A program made the position numbers and the translations under genes. A DNA stretch of 64,000 nucleotides from Aliivibrio sp. EL58 (GTDB taxonomy: Bacteria > Pseudomonadota > Gammaproteobacteria > Enterobacterales > Vibrionaceae): positions 268 through 64,267 of the forward strand of contig NZ_OMPC01000011.1 of NCBI RefSeq assembly GCF_900312675.1. Direction: 5' to 3'. Below the pieces are notes generated by a model. That model saw only the letters and a program-made list of their open reading frames with translations, was not told the origin of the DNA and made no database searches. Position 1 is the stretch's first letter; each line of letters begins with the position of its first letter. This document shows, piece after piece, positions 17,460-27,082 of this stretch.

Positions 17460-18739
17460 AGTTGTATAACATAAAAGAAAATGATGAACAGGTCTCTTTT
17501 GGCCAAGCGGTTCGCCAAGGCCTAGGTCGTAACCAAGGACTGTTTTTTCCATCAGAATTACCTAAGTTTGATGATGTTGATGCGCTTCTAGCTGAAGATT
17601 TTATACCGCGTAGTACTAAGATCCTATCTGCATTTATTGGTGATGAACTATCGCAAGATACAGTGAAGAGCATGGTTGAAAATGCGTTTCAATTCCCTGC
17701 ACCAATCCATGCTGTAAAAGAGGGTGTTTATGCTCTTGAGCTATTTCATGGTCCAACGTTAGCGTTTAAAGATTTTGGTGGCCGTTTTATGGCGCAATCT
17801 TTAGCAGCGGTAACTGAAGGTAATGAGCAAATTACTATTTTAACAGCAACATCAGGTGATACTGGTGCGGCTGTGGCTCATGCATTCTATGGTATGGAAA
17901 ATATCAAGGTAGTTATCCTTTATCCGAAAGGTAAGATCAGCCCACTGCAAGAGAAATTATTCTGTACGTTAGGTAAGAACATTCACACCGTTGCTGTTGA
18001 TGGTGACTTTGATGACTGTCAGGCGTTAGTTAAGCAATCTTTTGATGATGCAGAGCTACGTAAAGAAGTAGGATTGAATTCAGCGAACTCAATCAATATT
18101 AGCCGCTTAATGGCGCAAATTTGTTACTACTTTGAAGCGGTATCTCAGCTGCCAAAAGAAAAGCGTAATGAGGTCGTGATCTCTGTACCAAGTGGTAATT
18201 TTGGTAATTTAACCGCGGGTTTATTAGCGAAATCACTTGGCTTGCCTGTGAAACGTTTTATTGCTGCAACTAATGTTAATGATACCGTACCGCGCTACCT
18301 TGAAACAGGTAAGTGGGAGCCAAAAACGACGATCCCAACGATTTCCAATGCAATGGATGTGAGCCAACCAAACAATTGGCCTCGAATTGAAGAGCTATGT
18401 CAGCGTTTAGGTTGGGGCTTAGAAACGCTTGGTAAAGGTGCAGTGACGGATGAGCAAAGCGCTGAAACATTAAAAGCGATGAATGCTGAAGGTTACCTAT
18501 GTGAGCCACATGGTGCAATTGCTTATCGCATTCTTGAAGAGCAGCTTAATGAAGGTGAGACCGGACTTTTCTTATGTACAGCACATCCTGCGAAATTTAA
18601 AGAAGTCGTCGATGATATTCTAGGTAGCGATCTTGAACTGCCTGCTCCATTAGCTAAACATAATGCAATGGAACTATTATCTGAAGATCTTGCTAACGAT
18701 TTTGATGAATTAAAAGCAGTACTTCGTAAAGTTCAGTAA
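17456..18739 (+). CDS. thrC: Threonine synthase
   Basis: A 427-aa PLP enzyme that forms threonine from O-phosphohomoserine. The PLP lysine lies in [20 protein letters not shown] near residue 105, with [17 protein letters not shown] and a glycine-rich [14 protein letters not shown] for the cofactor phosphate. Length equals E. coli ThrC (428). It is the last gene of thrABC; the operon ends in the hairpin at 18801-18852. Confidence 0.97.
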   Translation: MKLYNIKENDEQVSFGQAVRQGLGRNQGLFFPSELPKFDDVDALLAEDFIPRSTKILSAFIGDELSQDTVKSMVENAFQFPAPIHAVKEGVYALELFHGPTLAFKDFGGRFMAQSLAAVTEGNEQITILTATSGDTGAAVAHAFYGMENIKVVILYPKGKISPLQEKLFCTLGKNIHTVAVDGDFDDCQALVKQSFDDAELRKEVGLNSANSINISRLMAQICYYFEAVSQLPKEKRNEVVISVPSGNFGNLTAGLLAKSLGLPVKRFIAATNVNDTVPRYLETGKWEPKTTIPTISNAMDVSQPNNWPRIEELCQRLGWGLETLGKGAVTDEQSAETLKAMNAEGYLCEPHGAIAYRILEEQLNEGETGLFLCTAHPAKFKEVVDDILGSDLELPAPLAKHNAMELLSEDLANDFDELKAVLRKVQ

Positions 18740-18800
18740 CTAAAAGCATTAATAATATAACTCAAGTAGCACATCATAATTAATTGATGTGTTATTTATG

Positions 18801-18852
18801 AAAAAGCCTCTTAAATACAGACTAAATAAGTCGTTATTTAAGAGGCTTTTTT
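18801..18852 (+). terminator. thrABC terminator
   Basis: AAAAAGCCTCTTAAATA pairs with TATTTAAGAGGCTTTTTT around a 17-nt loop. It is a strong long stem with a T-run on the plus strand, 60 bp past thrC. Confidence 0.88.
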
Positions 18853-18860
18853 AAGCACAA

Positions 18861-18895
18861 AAAAACGGCACTCATGAGCAATGAGTGCCGTTTTT
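18861..18895. terminator. Terminator between thr operon and grcA
   Basis: A perfect 15-bp stem AAAAACGGCACTCAT/ATGAGTGCCGTTTTT with loop GAGCA. The symmetric A and T tracts make it effective on both strands; on the minus strand it ends grcA. Confidence 0.92.
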
Positions 18896-18918
18896 ATTGA
18901 ATTCAATTTACTCTAAAA

Positions 18919-19296
18919 TTATAGAGTTTCAGTGAATGTACGTGCGATAACGTCTTTTTGTTGTTCAGTAGTTAGAGAGTTGAAACGCACAGCATAACCA
19001 GAAACACGGATAGTTAGTTGTGGGTAGTTCTCTGGGTGCTTAACAGCATCTTCTAATGTATCACGTTGTAGAACGTTCACATTTAGGTGCTGACCACCTT
19101 CAATTTTTGGTGCTTTTTCAATTGCAACGTCACGGCTTTCGTATTCGCCTAGTTCGTTTGCAGCAATAACTTGGTCAGCTTCAAAGCCAGCAGTTGCAAC
19201 AACACAACGAGCTTCGTTTTTCTCGCTATCTAGTAGCCAGATTGAGTTAAGAAGATCGTCATTTGCAGCTTTAGTAATTTGGATACCTGTGATCAT
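18919..19296 (-). CDS. grcA: Autonomous glycyl radical cofactor GrcA (YfiD)
   Basis: A 125-aa protein closely resembling the C-terminal glycyl-radical domain of pyruvate formate-lyase, with the radical Gly100 in RVSGYAVRF. It is known to replace the oxygen-damaged end of PFL and restore activity. E. coli GrcA has 127 aa. AGGAG precedes the ATG. The promoter has a consensus -10 (minus-strand TATAAT at 19351-19356) and two FNR-like boxes upstream, matching its expected induction in low oxygen. It is monocistronic. Confidence 0.96.
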   Translation of the reverse strand: MITGIQITKAANDDLLNSIWLLDSEKNEARCVVATAGFEADQVIAANELGEYESRDVAIEKAPKIEGGQHLNVNVLQRDTLEDAVKHPENYPQLTIRVSGYAVRFNSLTTEQQKDVIARTFTETL

Positions 19297-19350
19297 TTTA
19301 CTTTCTCCTAGTCCACTTTGTGGTTATTTTGTAAATATCTAATGGGTCAC

Positions 19351-19394
19351 ATTATATACATGATACCCTTACTTTGTATATTGATATAGGTCAA
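19351..19394 (-). promoter_or_regulatory. grcA promoter with proximal FNR-like box
   Basis: The minus-strand -10 TATAAT (19351-19356) lies downstream of TTGAT-ATAG-GTCAA (19381-19394), a 9/10 match to the FNR consensus. The box centre is about 41 bp upstream of the expected start site, the position of a class II FNR-activated promoter. Confidence 0.75.
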
Positions 19395-19433
19395 AAAACT
19401 ACAAAAAGTGCTAATTATTTCATCTTATAAACT

Positions 19434-19447
19434 TTGCTTTAAATCAA
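19434..19447 (-). promoter_or_regulatory. Distal FNR-like box upstream of grcA
   Basis: TTGCT-TTAA-ATCAA matches the FNR consensus at 9 of 10 positions. Its centre is exactly 53 bp from that of the proximal box. In E. coli yfiD the two FNR sites are centred at -40.5 and -93.5, also 53 bp apart, and the distal one limits activation. Confidence 0.65.
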
Positions 19448-19659
19448 TAAAGTACCATATAGCTAGCCTGTAGCACGAAAAATGCAATCTACCACTTTAT
19501 TGTTACCTGTCTATTTTGTAGTAATATTACTACAGATTGGGTGTTTTATGTAATCAGGGAAATGGAAGGAAATCGCTAGGCAAAGCAAGAGAACTACTGA
19601 CAAATAAAGTGTTTACCGCAATAATAGCGTGATGTTAATTTTGAAAGGAAAGTACAGAG

Positions 19660-20508
19660 ATGAAATATATTGGGGCTCACGTATCAGCGGCGGGTGGTGT
19701 TGATCAAGCACCTAAACGAGCTTATCAAATTGGAGCTAATGCATTTGCATTATTTACTAAAAACCAACGTCAATGGGTTGCAAAACCACTGACAAGAAAA
19801 GTCATCTCTGATTTTAAGGCAAACTGTAAGCGTTTTGGCTTTTCTAGTGATCAAATTTTACCTCATGATTCTTACTTAATTAATTTAGGTTCTCCAGAAG
19901 AAGAGAAGTTAGAGAAATCTCGAGCGGCATTTATTGATGAGATGGAACGTTGTAATCAGCTTGGTCTAACGTTACTTAATTTCCATCCTGGAAGTCATTT
20001 AAAGAAAATTTCAGAAGATGAATGTTTAGCCTTGATTGCAGAGTCAATTAATTTAGCGCATCAAGCGGTTCCTGATGTGGTTGCTGTTATCGAGAATACA
20101 GCAGGACAAGGCACAAATTTAGGTTGGAAGTTTGAACATCTAGCGCAAATTATCGATCAAGTGGAAGACAAAGCACGAGTAGGGATTTGTCTTGATACTT
20201 GTCATACTTTCGCTGCAGGTTACGATTTAAGTAGCAAAGAAGCGTGTGAGCATACGTTTTCTGAATTTGAGCGCATTGTTGGTTTTCAATACTTACGTGG
20301 TATGCATATTAATGACGCAAAAATTGAATTAGGCAGTCGAGTTGACCGTCATCAGTCATTAGGTGAGGGGAACATCGGTTGGGATTGCTTTGAATATATT
20401 ATGCAAGACGAGCGATTTAATAATATCCCTCTTGTACTGGAAACCATTGATCCTGAGATTTGGAAAGATGAAATAGCCCAACTCAGAGTATTAAGCGAGA
20501 AAAAGTAA
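19660..20508 (+). CDS. nfo: Endonuclease IV (AP endonuclease)
   Basis: A 282-aa AP endonuclease that cuts at abasic sites in base excision repair. Family signatures are [11 protein letters not shown] at the N-terminus, LNFHPGSHL near residue 108, [13 protein letters not shown] near 142, [15 protein letters not shown] near 175 and MHINDAK near 213, which carry the zinc-binding His, Glu and Asp residues. Length matches E. coli Nfo (285). The stop overlaps the ung start (TAATG), so an abasic-site producer and its processor are translationally coupled. Confidence 0.96.
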   Translation: MKYIGAHVSAAGGVDQAPKRAYQIGANAFALFTKNQRQWVAKPLTRKVISDFKANCKRFGFSSDQILPHDSYLINLGSPEEEKLEKSRAAFIDEMERCNQLGLTLLNFHPGSHLKKISEDECLALIAESINLAHQAVPDVVAVIENTAGQGTNLGWKFEHLAQIIDQVEDKARVGICLDTCHTFAAGYDLSSKEACEHTFSEFERIVGFQYLRGMHINDAKIELGSRVDRHQSLGEGNIGWDCFEYIMQDERFNNIPLVLETIDPEIWKDEIAQLRVLSEKK

Positions 20509-21176
20509 TGACAACGACTTGGAATTCGATTTTATCGGCTGAAAAAGAAAAAACATATTACCAAGCGATGAATGCCAAAATAGAGGCAGAGAGAGCACTT
20601 GGTAAAATCATTTTTCCTAAAGAAAAGGATATTTTTACTGCATTTGATTTAACTGCTTTTGATGACGTGAAAGTCGTTATTCTGGGTCAAGATCCTTACC
20701 ATGGAGCAGGTCAAGCTCATGGCCTTTCTTTTTCAGTTTTACCTGAGATTAAAATCCCACCTTCTTTGCGAAATATGTATAAAGAGTTAGCGCAAGACAT
20801 TGACGGTTTTGTTATTCCAGATCACGGCTACTTAGAGAGCTGGGCCAAACAAGGGGTTTTATTGCTAAATACGGTATTAACCGTAGAAGAAGGAAAGGCA
20901 CACTCCCATGCTAAATTAGGTTGGGAGACCTTTACTGACAGCATTATTGAACAGCTTAATAAGAACAAAGAAAATGTTATCTTCTTACTTTGGGGAGCTC
21001 ATGCTCAAAAGAAAGGGGCGAATATTGATGGTACTCGCCATTCTGTTCTAAAAGCGCCGCATCCTTCTCCGCTTTCGGCACATCGAGGCTTTTTTGGTTG
21101 TAAACATTTCTCGCAAGTCAATGAGCTGCTTAAGTCGAAAAATTTATCAGAGATCAATTGGACTCCAATTGCATGA
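20508..21176 (+). CDS. ung: Uracil-DNA glycosylase
   Basis: A 222-aa family 1 uracil-DNA glycosylase that removes uracil from DNA. The catalytic Asp62 is in [19 protein letters not shown], and the second catalytic loop [11 protein letters not shown] is near residue 184. [12 protein letters not shown] is the uracil-specificity region. It overlaps nfo by one base, forming a two-gene base excision repair unit. Confidence 0.97.
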   Translation: MTTTWNSILSAEKEKTYYQAMNAKIEAERALGKIIFPKEKDIFTAFDLTAFDDVKVVILGQDPYHGAGQAHGLSFSVLPEIKIPPSLRNMYKELAQDIDGFVIPDHGYLESWAKQGVLLLNTVLTVEEGKAHSHAKLGWETFTDSIIEQLNKNKENVIFLLWGAHAQKKGANIDGTRHSVLKAPHPSPLSAHRGFFGCKHFSQVNELLKSKNLSEINWTPIA

Positions 21177-21272
21177 CTTTTTTGTATAATTTTTGAACTA
21201 AATCCTGTGCTCTTATATCAGTGATATACACTTAAGGTATCTTAAATCATTAAGGTACTTTGGGAGGAAAGG

Positions 21273-21800
21273 ATGCTGATAGAAAGTATTTATAAAGAGC
21301 ACGGATATATAAATCGCATTATTCAATTATTGGATAGTAAGCTTTCTCGATTAGAAGATGAAAAGAACGTTAATTATAATGTGATCCGAGAGAGTATTGA
21401 TTATTTATCATTGGTTGCAGAGAAAGTCCATCACCCTAAAGAAGACATGATCTATCAATATTATATTGATCATTATGGGGAGCATGAAGGGCTGACGAAT
21501 TTATTACTCGAGCATCATACGTTATCTGACGATACTGAAGGCTTCTCTATTACGGTAGAGATGATTCTAAATGATGCTATCGTTCCAAAAGATCGGTTTA
21601 AAGAGCAACTGAAAGCATTCACTTATCGTATTCGGCAGCATCTTGAACTAGAAGAAAAAGAGATCTTACCTTTTTTGAAAGCACATTTAACAGTGGACGA
21701 TTGGAAGTATCTCGAAAGTAACTGGGTTGAGGAAGAGGATCCAGTTTTTGGTCATCAAGTAAATAAGAGATATCTTGAGCTAGCAGGTAAAGTAAGATAA
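21273..21800 (+). CDS. Hemerythrin HHE-domain protein
   Basis: A 175-aa predicted four-helix protein with spaced metal-ligand motifs: KEHGYINRII near residue 10, KVHHPKEDMIY near 53, LLEHHTL near 82 and RQHLELEEKEILP near 118 (H-x3-E). These fit a single hemerythrin-like domain that binds a di-iron centre and may sense O2, NO or iron. It has its own ribosome binding site (GGGAGGAAAGG). It lies 96 bp after ung and may be transcribed with it or alone. The specific function cannot be told from sequence. Confidence 0.82.
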   Translation: MLIESIYKEHGYINRIIQLLDSKLSRLEDEKNVNYNVIRESIDYLSLVAEKVHHPKEDMIYQYYIDHYGEHEGLTNLLLEHHTLSDDTEGFSITVEMILNDAIVPKDRFKEQLKAFTYRIRQHLELEEKEILPFLKAHLTVDDWKYLESNWVEEEDPVFGHQVNKRYLELAGKVR

Positions 21801-21815
21801 TAGTTTATTTAATGA

Positions 21816-21845
21816 AAAAGGAGAGCATTAGTCTCTCCTTTTTAT
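21816..21845 (+). terminator. Terminator after hemerythrin-like gene
   Basis: AAAAGGAGAG pairs with CTCTCCTTTT, followed by further Ts. It lies between convergent genes and may also serve the minus-strand gene. Confidence 0.82.
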
Positions 21846-21864
21846 TTGTTTTAACTTTAAAAAA

Positions 21865-22044
21865 CTACTTAAAAAAAGCGGCGTCAATGCTGCCTTTAAA
21901 TGAGGGGTCCAGTTCTTTTAGTTCATGTAGCAATTGGCGACGATCTTGAATCTCTTCTATCTCACGCCAAAGACGCTTTTTTTGTTTTTTTTTGGTTGTT
22001 GTTGTTTTCGTAGCTAATAAATCATTTAGTGTGTACCCATCCAT
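21865..22044 (-). CDS. Small DUF3545-like protein
   Basis: A 59-aa highly charged protein starting MDGYTLNDLL, with a Lys/Thr-rich stretch (TTTTKKKQKKR) and the block RLWREIEEIQDRRQLLHELKELD, which resembles the DUF3545 family common in vibrios and related genera. Function unknown. GAGG 5 nt upstream favours the ATG at 22044 over a GTG at 22050. The compact basic/acidic make-up suggests a cytoplasmic helical protein. Confidence 0.65.
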   Translation of the reverse strand: MDGYTLNDLLATKTTTTKKKQKKRLWREIEEIQDRRQLLHELKELDPSFKGSIDAAFFK

Positions 22045-22050
22045 AAGCAC

Positions 22051-22794
22051 CTCATTTTTATAAATTAATTAATTATTACAAAGAGTAAAAGTATTTATTT
22101 AGCGTGTTATTAAATATCACAGAGTGAGAATTATGACCTTGAACTGTTTCGCATTTGTTTCTTTTTGATGAATTTTATGTGAGATGGTGATCACTAAAAT
22201 GATCTTAATTTAGAATTAGGAAGTACAATTTGCTCCATATTTATTATTTAGATAGAAAAAACAGACGGATTTTTTGTTTGATTTTTGTTAACTAACATAG
22301 CTATTTCTATCTGCTCTCCATTTGATTGTTTTATGAACTATTTTTAGCTGTGATGAATTACCAAGAAAAAATAAAGAGATAAAATAAGATTGATATCCTA
22401 CTGTTTTCTATTACTGATGGCTGAATCTTTATCGGCTGAGATAAGGTTAATTACTGTTCGTTGATGTTTTTTTACTGATTTAAATGTCAGTAATCTGTTT
22501 TTTTTCTGTTGGCTAAATAAGTGTGAAGTCTAAAGTTGTAGAAAAAGTGTCATAAGTTCAACATCTGTTTTTTATTGATTTTTTAGTAAATACTGAGCAT
22601 CATTCAGCGCGCTAATCTTATTGGGTGAGTAAATATTTAGATTTACTGTTAATAAATGAATAAATTTGCAATGCATGACGGTAATTCTTCACTGTACCCA
22701 AATAATTAATCAACAATAACAATTAAGATTAGTAGGAGCGCTTTATAGTATAAGCGTATGCAATCATTACTATTGATGTAACTGAGAGGGAAAT
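22051..22794. other. Long AT-rich intergenic region before the symporter gene
   Basis: A 744-bp region without a supported gene. It shows one small hairpin (TTACTGA/TCAGTAA, 22472-22493) followed by TCTGTTTTTTTTC, which could be a weak terminator on the plus strand. The rest is very AT-rich with many oligo-T runs. I looked for a glycine riboswitch, because such elements precede related symporters in vibrios, and did not find its conserved core. Confidence 0.4.
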
Positions 22795-24228
22795 GTGACA
22801 AGTCTTATTAATTTACTGAATGACCTATTATGGGGTTCGGTACTTGTATATCTATTAGTTGCCATTGGTATCTACTTTACTATTCGATTAGGTTTTATTC
22901 AGTTCCGCCATTTTGGTCATATGTTTTCGGTACTGAAAAACAGCCGAAAATCAGATCCATCAGGAATATCATCATTTCAAGCGCTATGTACAAGTCTCGC
23001 GGCTCGTGTTGGTACTGGTAATATGGCAGGGGTTGCTGTTGCATTAACTGCTGGTGGTCCAGGTGCTATTTTTTGGATGTGGTTGATAGCAATGCTAGGT
23101 ATGGCAACTTCTTTTGCTGAGAGTACATTAGCACAGTTATATAAAACCAAAGATGATGAAGGGAACTACCGTGGTGGCCCTGCTTATTATATGGAAAAAG
23201 GATTAGGGATGCGCTGGATGGGCGTATTATTCTCTGTCTTTTTGATCATCGCTTTTGGTTTGGTATTTAACGCAGTACAAGCAAACTCTATTGTAGGAGC
23301 AATGCAAACAGCCTTTGGTTGGGAGCCATTATATGTAGGTATTGCCATTGTAATTATCTCTGCAGTGGTTATTTTTGGTGGTTTTAGAACGATTGCTCGT
23401 ACGGCTGAAATCGTAGTACCAGTGATGGCTCTTGCTTACTTAGCTATTGCCTTATTTATCATGGTTACTAATATAGAAAAACTACCAGGTGTGATTACCT
23501 TAATATTTAAGAGTGCCTTTGGTTTGCAAGAAGCGGCTGCAGGTGGTTTAGGCTATGCGATTGCACAAGCGATGATTAATGGTATTAAACGTGGTTTGTT
23601 CTCTAATGAAGCAGGTATGGGCTCTGCACCAAATGCTGCAGCTTCAGCTACACCATATCCACCACACCCAGCATCTCAAGGTTATGTACAAATGCTAGGC
23701 GTATTTATGGATACCATTGTGATTTGTTCTGCAACGGTCGCTATTATCTTAATGTCTGGTGAATACGTGCCGCATGGTGAAGTTACGGGGATTGAATTAA
23801 CACAATTAGCATTGACTAGCCAAGTGGGTGATTGGGGCGGTATTTTTGTTGCTGTAGCGATTTTCTTCTTTGCGTTTACTTCAATCATTGCTAACTATTC
23901 TTATGCAGAAACAAATTTGATTTTCCTAGAGCATAACCATAAAGCGGGTATTGGTATTTTCCGTGTCGTTGTATTGGGCATGGTAATGTTCGGTGCATTA
24001 TCCTCATTACCAACAGTATGGGCCTTAGCTGATGTTTCAATGGGGTTAATGGCAATAGTTAACTTAATTGCTATCTCTCTATTGTCAGGCACCGTTATTA
24101 AGCTTGCAAAAGATTACAATAAGCAGCTGAGTGAGGGAAAAGTTCCTACGTTTGATAGTAAGGATTATCCAGAGCTACATTCTCAGCTTGAAGAAGGCAT
24201 CTGGGATAATACTAAAGAGCAAAAGTAG
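22795..24228 (+). CDS. Sodium:alanine (AGCS family) symporter, YaaJ-like
   Basis: A 477-aa inner-membrane transporter of the alanine/glycine:cation symporter family with about ten or eleven hydrophobic segments. Family signatures are SLAARVGTGNMAGVAVALTAGGPGAIFWMW near residue 70, FRGGPAYYMEKGLG-like near 125 and GLFSNEAGMGSAPNAAA near 265. It starts at GTG (22795) with GAGAGGG 4 nt upstream; the ATG two bases earlier is out of frame and closes at once. It is followed by its own terminator and by yaaA, the same pairing as yaaJ and yaaA in E. coli. The substrate (alanine or glycine) is inferred from the family. Confidence 0.9.
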   Translation: MTSLINLLNDLLWGSVLVYLLVAIGIYFTIRLGFIQFRHFGHMFSVLKNSRKSDPSGISSFQALCTSLAARVGTGNMAGVAVALTAGGPGAIFWMWLIAMLGMATSFAESTLAQLYKTKDDEGNYRGGPAYYMEKGLGMRWMGVLFSVFLIIAFGLVFNAVQANSIVGAMQTAFGWEPLYVGIAIVIISAVVIFGGFRTIARTAEIVVPVMALAYLAIALFIMVTNIEKLPGVITLIFKSAFGLQEAAAGGLGYAIAQAMINGIKRGLFSNEAGMGSAPNAAASATPYPPHPASQGYVQMLGVFMDTIVICSATVAIILMSGEYVPHGEVTGIELTQLALTSQVGDWGGIFVAVAIFFFAFTSIIANYSYAETNLIFLEHNHKAGIGIFRVVVLGMVMFGALSSLPTVWALADVSMGLMAIVNLIAISLLSGTVIKLAKDYNKQLSEGKVPTFDSKDYPELHSQLEEGIWDNTKEQK

Positions 24229-24259
24229 TCATTGCTTTCACCCATTAAATAAATAGATA

Positions 24260-24289
24260 AAGCCACGCAACCTAGCGTGGCTTTTTTAT
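24260..24289 (+). terminator. Terminator after symporter gene
   Basis: A 9-bp stem AAGCCACGC/GCGTGGCTT with loop AACCTA is followed by TTTT. Confidence 0.88.
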
Positions 24290-24340
24290 ATCTGAATAGT
24301 TACTATCTTAGTATATAAAAATACATAGGATATCTTGCTC

Positions 24341-25120
24341 ATGCTTATCGTCGTTTCTCCAGCAAAAACTCTTGATTATGAAACTCCATTACCAACACAA
24401 ATCCATACTCAGCCTGATTTTATTACAGATTCAGCGGAGCTTATTGAAGTTTGTAAGCAGCTAACGCCATTAGATATTTCGGGTTTAATGAAGGTGAGTG
24501 ATAAAATTGCAAGCCTGAATGCGGTACGATTTGAAGAGTGGTCAACGAGCTTTACTCAGGAAAATGCTCGTCAGGCTTTATTTGCTTTTAAAGGTGATGT
24601 GTATACCGGCTTAGACGCAAACAGCTTAACCAGTAGTGACATTGATTATGCTCAAACACATTTACGTATGCTTTCAGGGTTATATGGTTTATTAAAGCCA
24701 TTAGATTTGATGCAGCCTTATCGTTTAGAGATGGGAACCAAGCTTGCGAATAAGCGAGGAACAAACCTATACCAATTCTGGGGCAGTTCAATTACTCAAA
24801 AATTAAATCAAGTTATTGCAGAGCAAGGTGATGATATCTTGATTAACTTAGCATCAAATGAGTATTTTAAAGCGGTTAAACCAAAAGAGCTCACGGCTAA
24901 GGTGATTACACCAGTTTTCAAAGATTGTAAAAATGGACAATACAAAATCATTAGCTTCTATGCAAAAAAAGCCAGAGGTTTAATGGCTCGTTTTATTATT
25001 GAAAATAGAATATCAACAATAGAAGAACTAAAAAGCTTTACCGTTGATGGTTACTACTTTGTAGATGCAGAGTCATCAAGCAGCGAACTTGTATTCAAAA
25101 GAGAAGAGCAGAAGAAATAA
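24341..25120 (+). CDS. yaaA: Peroxide stress protein YaaA
   Basis: A 259-aa protein of the YaaA/UPF0246 family. In E. coli YaaA limits free iron and DNA damage during peroxide stress and has a DNA-binding fold. Conserved blocks are [18 protein letters not shown] at the N-terminus, [20 protein letters not shown] near residue 108, [11 protein letters not shown] and [17 protein letters not shown]. The start is the ATG at 24341 by comparison with E. coli (MLILISPAKTLD); an in-frame TTG at 24335 is the alternative. Confidence 0.93.
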   Translation: MLIVVSPAKTLDYETPLPTQIHTQPDFITDSAELIEVCKQLTPLDISGLMKVSDKIASLNAVRFEEWSTSFTQENARQALFAFKGDVYTGLDANSLTSSDIDYAQTHLRMLSGLYGLLKPLDLMQPYRLEMGTKLANKRGTNLYQFWGSSITQKLNQVIAEQGDDILINLASNEYFKAVKPKELTAKVITPVFKDCKNGQYKIISFYAKKARGLMARFIIENRISTIEELKSFTVDGYYFVDAESSSSELVFKREEQKK

Positions 25121-25309
25121 TTGTAATTACACAAGTGAATGTATCTTTTATGTAACTAAACTGTTTCGATAATTATTTTATCTGATAGTATTGGGTAGGT
25201 TATTGTAATTAAGGTTGTTTTCCTTTTCTTATTGAAGAGAATATGACCAAATACGTGTGTTTTAAAAAAGGATTTTACATCAAGCTGACGCTCGGAGTGT
25301 TAGAATTGG

Positions 25310-25315
25310 TATAAA
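25310..25315 (+). promoter_or_regulatory. Possible extended -10 promoter of mscS
   Basis: TGGTATAAA is an extended -10 element (TGnTATAAA) about 60 bp before mscS, with CTGACG about 19 bp upstream as a poor -35. The -35 weakness is tolerable with an extended -10. This is a guess from pattern only. Confidence 0.4.
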
Positions 25316-25376
25316 TCGTCAACATAATGGCAATCATCTCAATTTATACTGAGAATAACTATAAAGGACAAATCAA

Positions 25377-26237
25377 ATGGCAGATCAAGGCGCTGTAACT
25401 GATTTAGCTACTAGTGGAGTAGCAAATTTAGAACATTGGCTAACAGATAATTCAGAATTATTTATCACTTATGGGGTAAATATTATTTCAGCACTCGCTA
25501 TTCTTTTTATCGGTAATATTATCGTTAAGAAAATCGCAGGTGGTGTAAGCAAGGCTCTTGAGAAGAAGAAAATGGATAAAGCGGTTGTCGACTTTGTTCA
25601 TACTCTAGTTCGTTACCTTCTATTCATTATCGTATTAATTGCAGCTTTAGGTAAAGTAGGCGTTCAAACCGCTTCTGTGGTTGCTGTTATTGGTGCGGCT
25701 GGTTTAGCGGTTGGTCTTGCACTTCAAGGTTCACTATCAAACTTTGCAGCAGGTGTATTGATTGTTGCTTTCCGTCCATTTAAATCTGGCGATTACGTTG
25801 AGATTGGTGGTGTTGCAGGTTCTGTTGAGTCAATTCAGATCTTCCAAACCATTCTAACTACTCCTGATAACAAAATGGTTGTAGTTCCAAATGGTGGTGT
25901 TATTGGCAGCCCAATCACAAACTACTCACGTCATGCTACTCGCCGTGTAGATCATGTAATTGGTGTTTCTTACAGTGCTGATCTGAAGAAAACAAAAGAA
26001 GTAATCACTAAGGTTCTTGAGTCTGATGAGCGTGTTCTAAAAACACCAGCGCCAACAGTAGGTGTTGTTGCTCTTGCTGATTCATCAGTAAACTTTGTTG
26101 TTCGCCCTTGGTGTAAAACAGAGCAATACTGGGATGTTTACTTTGATACGCTTCAAGCGATTAAAGAAGGTCTAGATAACGAAGGTATCGAGATCCCATT
26201 CCCACAAATGGATGTTCATTTAAATAAAGCGGATTAA
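25377..26237 (+). CDS. mscS: Small-conductance mechanosensitive channel MscS
   Basis: A 286-aa channel subunit, the same length as E. coli MscS, that opens under membrane tension to release solutes after hypo-osmotic shock. Three membrane segments (about residues 30-50, 70-90 and 97-125) precede the pore-lining TM3, rich in Gly and Ala (GAAGLAVGLALQGSLSNFAA), and a cytoplasmic beta domain starting FRPFKSGDYVEIGG. AAAGGA precedes the ATG. Its neighbour yggE is adjacent to mscS in E. coli as well. It is probably monocistronic, with a terminator just after it. Confidence 0.95.
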   Translation: MADQGAVTDLATSGVANLEHWLTDNSELFITYGVNIISALAILFIGNIIVKKIAGGVSKALEKKKMDKAVVDFVHTLVRYLLFIIVLIAALGKVGVQTASVVAVIGAAGLAVGLALQGSLSNFAAGVLIVAFRPFKSGDYVEIGGVAGSVESIQIFQTILTTPDNKMVVVPNGGVIGSPITNYSRHATRRVDHVIGVSYSADLKKTKEVITKVLESDERVLKTPAPTVGVVALADSSVNFVVRPWCKTEQYWDVYFDTLQAIKEGLDNEGIEIPFPQMDVHLNKAD

Positions 26238-26260
26238 GTTTTATTTAAATCAAAACATGA

Positions 26261-26290
26261 AATGCTGCCTTCGGGTAGCATTTTTTTTGT
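26261..26290 (+). terminator. mscS terminator
   Basis: AATGCTGCC pairs with GGTAGCATT around a TTCG-like loop (one G-U pair), then a run of eight or more Ts. Confidence 0.88.
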
Positions 26291-26386
26291 TAGGTATTTA
26301 ATGCATATCAATATATAAAGTACCTAAGGGAATTATTTATAACAACGACAGTCATAACTATATGATGTTACTTTGAGAAATTTAAA

Positions 26387-27082
26387 ATGAAAAAAATAAT
26401 CAGCGCTTTATGTTTATCGGCTTGTTTAACTCCAGCGGCTTTTGCGTCATCACCTGATTTCCCTCATCTTGAAGTGTCGGGCAAAGGTGAGGTATTTGTT
26501 GTTCCTGATATGGCTCAGTTCTCTGTTGATGTAGTTGAAAGTAAAGCAACGGCAGAGAAAGCGAAACAAGCAGCAGATAAAGCGGTGACTAGTTTTCTGG
26601 CTCGTTTAGAAGTTCAAGGCGTGAAACGTGAAAATATTAACAGTGGCAATATTCGTTTAACGCCAGAGTATCGTTATCCAAAAGGAAAAAAGCCAGAGCT
26701 TGTAGGGTATAAAGCTATTCGCAATATTACGGTTACAGTGATGGATTTAAATAAGTTAAATAGCTATCTAGATAAAGCCCTAGGTGATGGCATCAATCGC
26801 ATTAACCAGATTGAGTTGAAAACCAGTAAAGAAAAAGAATATATTGAAGCGGCGCGCTTAGAGGCGATTAAAGATGCAAATGAAAAAGCCAATTCATTAG
26901 CAAAAGGGTTTGAAACTCAGGTCAAAGGTGTTTGGAAAGTCTCTTACCATAATAACTACAGCCAACCTGTTATGATGAAAAGTATGAGAATGGATGCGGC
27001 ATCTAATGTGGCTGAAAGTTATCAAGACAGTCAAATGGTGATTTCTGATTCGGTATCAGTTGTTTATCGTCTTAAAGATTAA
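26387..27082 (+). CDS. yggE: SIMPL-domain (DUF541) periplasmic protein, YggE-like
   Basis: A 231-aa secreted protein with a signal peptide (MKKIISALCLSACLTPAAFA, cleavage after AFA) and one SIMPL/DUF541 domain: LEVSGKGEVFVVPDMAQFSV at the start and ARLEAIKDANEKANSLAKGF near residue 165. E. coli YggE lowers oxidative stress, but the mechanism is unclear. The last codons and the stop lie inside a heptanucleotide tandem repeat. The order mscS-yggE-serA-rpiA parallels E. coli apart from argP. Confidence 0.88.
   Translation: MKKIISALCLSACLTPAAFASSPDFPHLEVSGKGEVFVVPDMAQFSVDVVESKATAEKAKQAADKAVTSFLARLEVQGVKRENINSGNIRLTPEYRYPKGKKPELVGYKAIRNITVTVMDLNKLNSYLDKALGDGINRINQIELKTSKEKEYIEAARLEAIKDANEKANSLAKGFETQVKGVWKVSYHNNYSQPVMMKSMRMDAASNVAESYQDSQMVISDSVSVVYRLKD

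Larger units (their letters stand above)
19297..19659. other. Intergenic region grcA / nfo
   Basis: A 363-bp divergent region. The left half holds the grcA promoter and FNR-like boxes. The right half (about 19450-19640) carries the nfo upstream region, with GAAAGGAAAG as ribosome binding site; no clear promoter or other element was recognised there. Confidence 0.5.

Noticed and set aside
22500-22794. Glycine riboswitch before the symporter gene
   Set aside because: Expected from related vibrio genes, but the conserved core (GCCGAAGGAGC-like) is not present on the plus strand.
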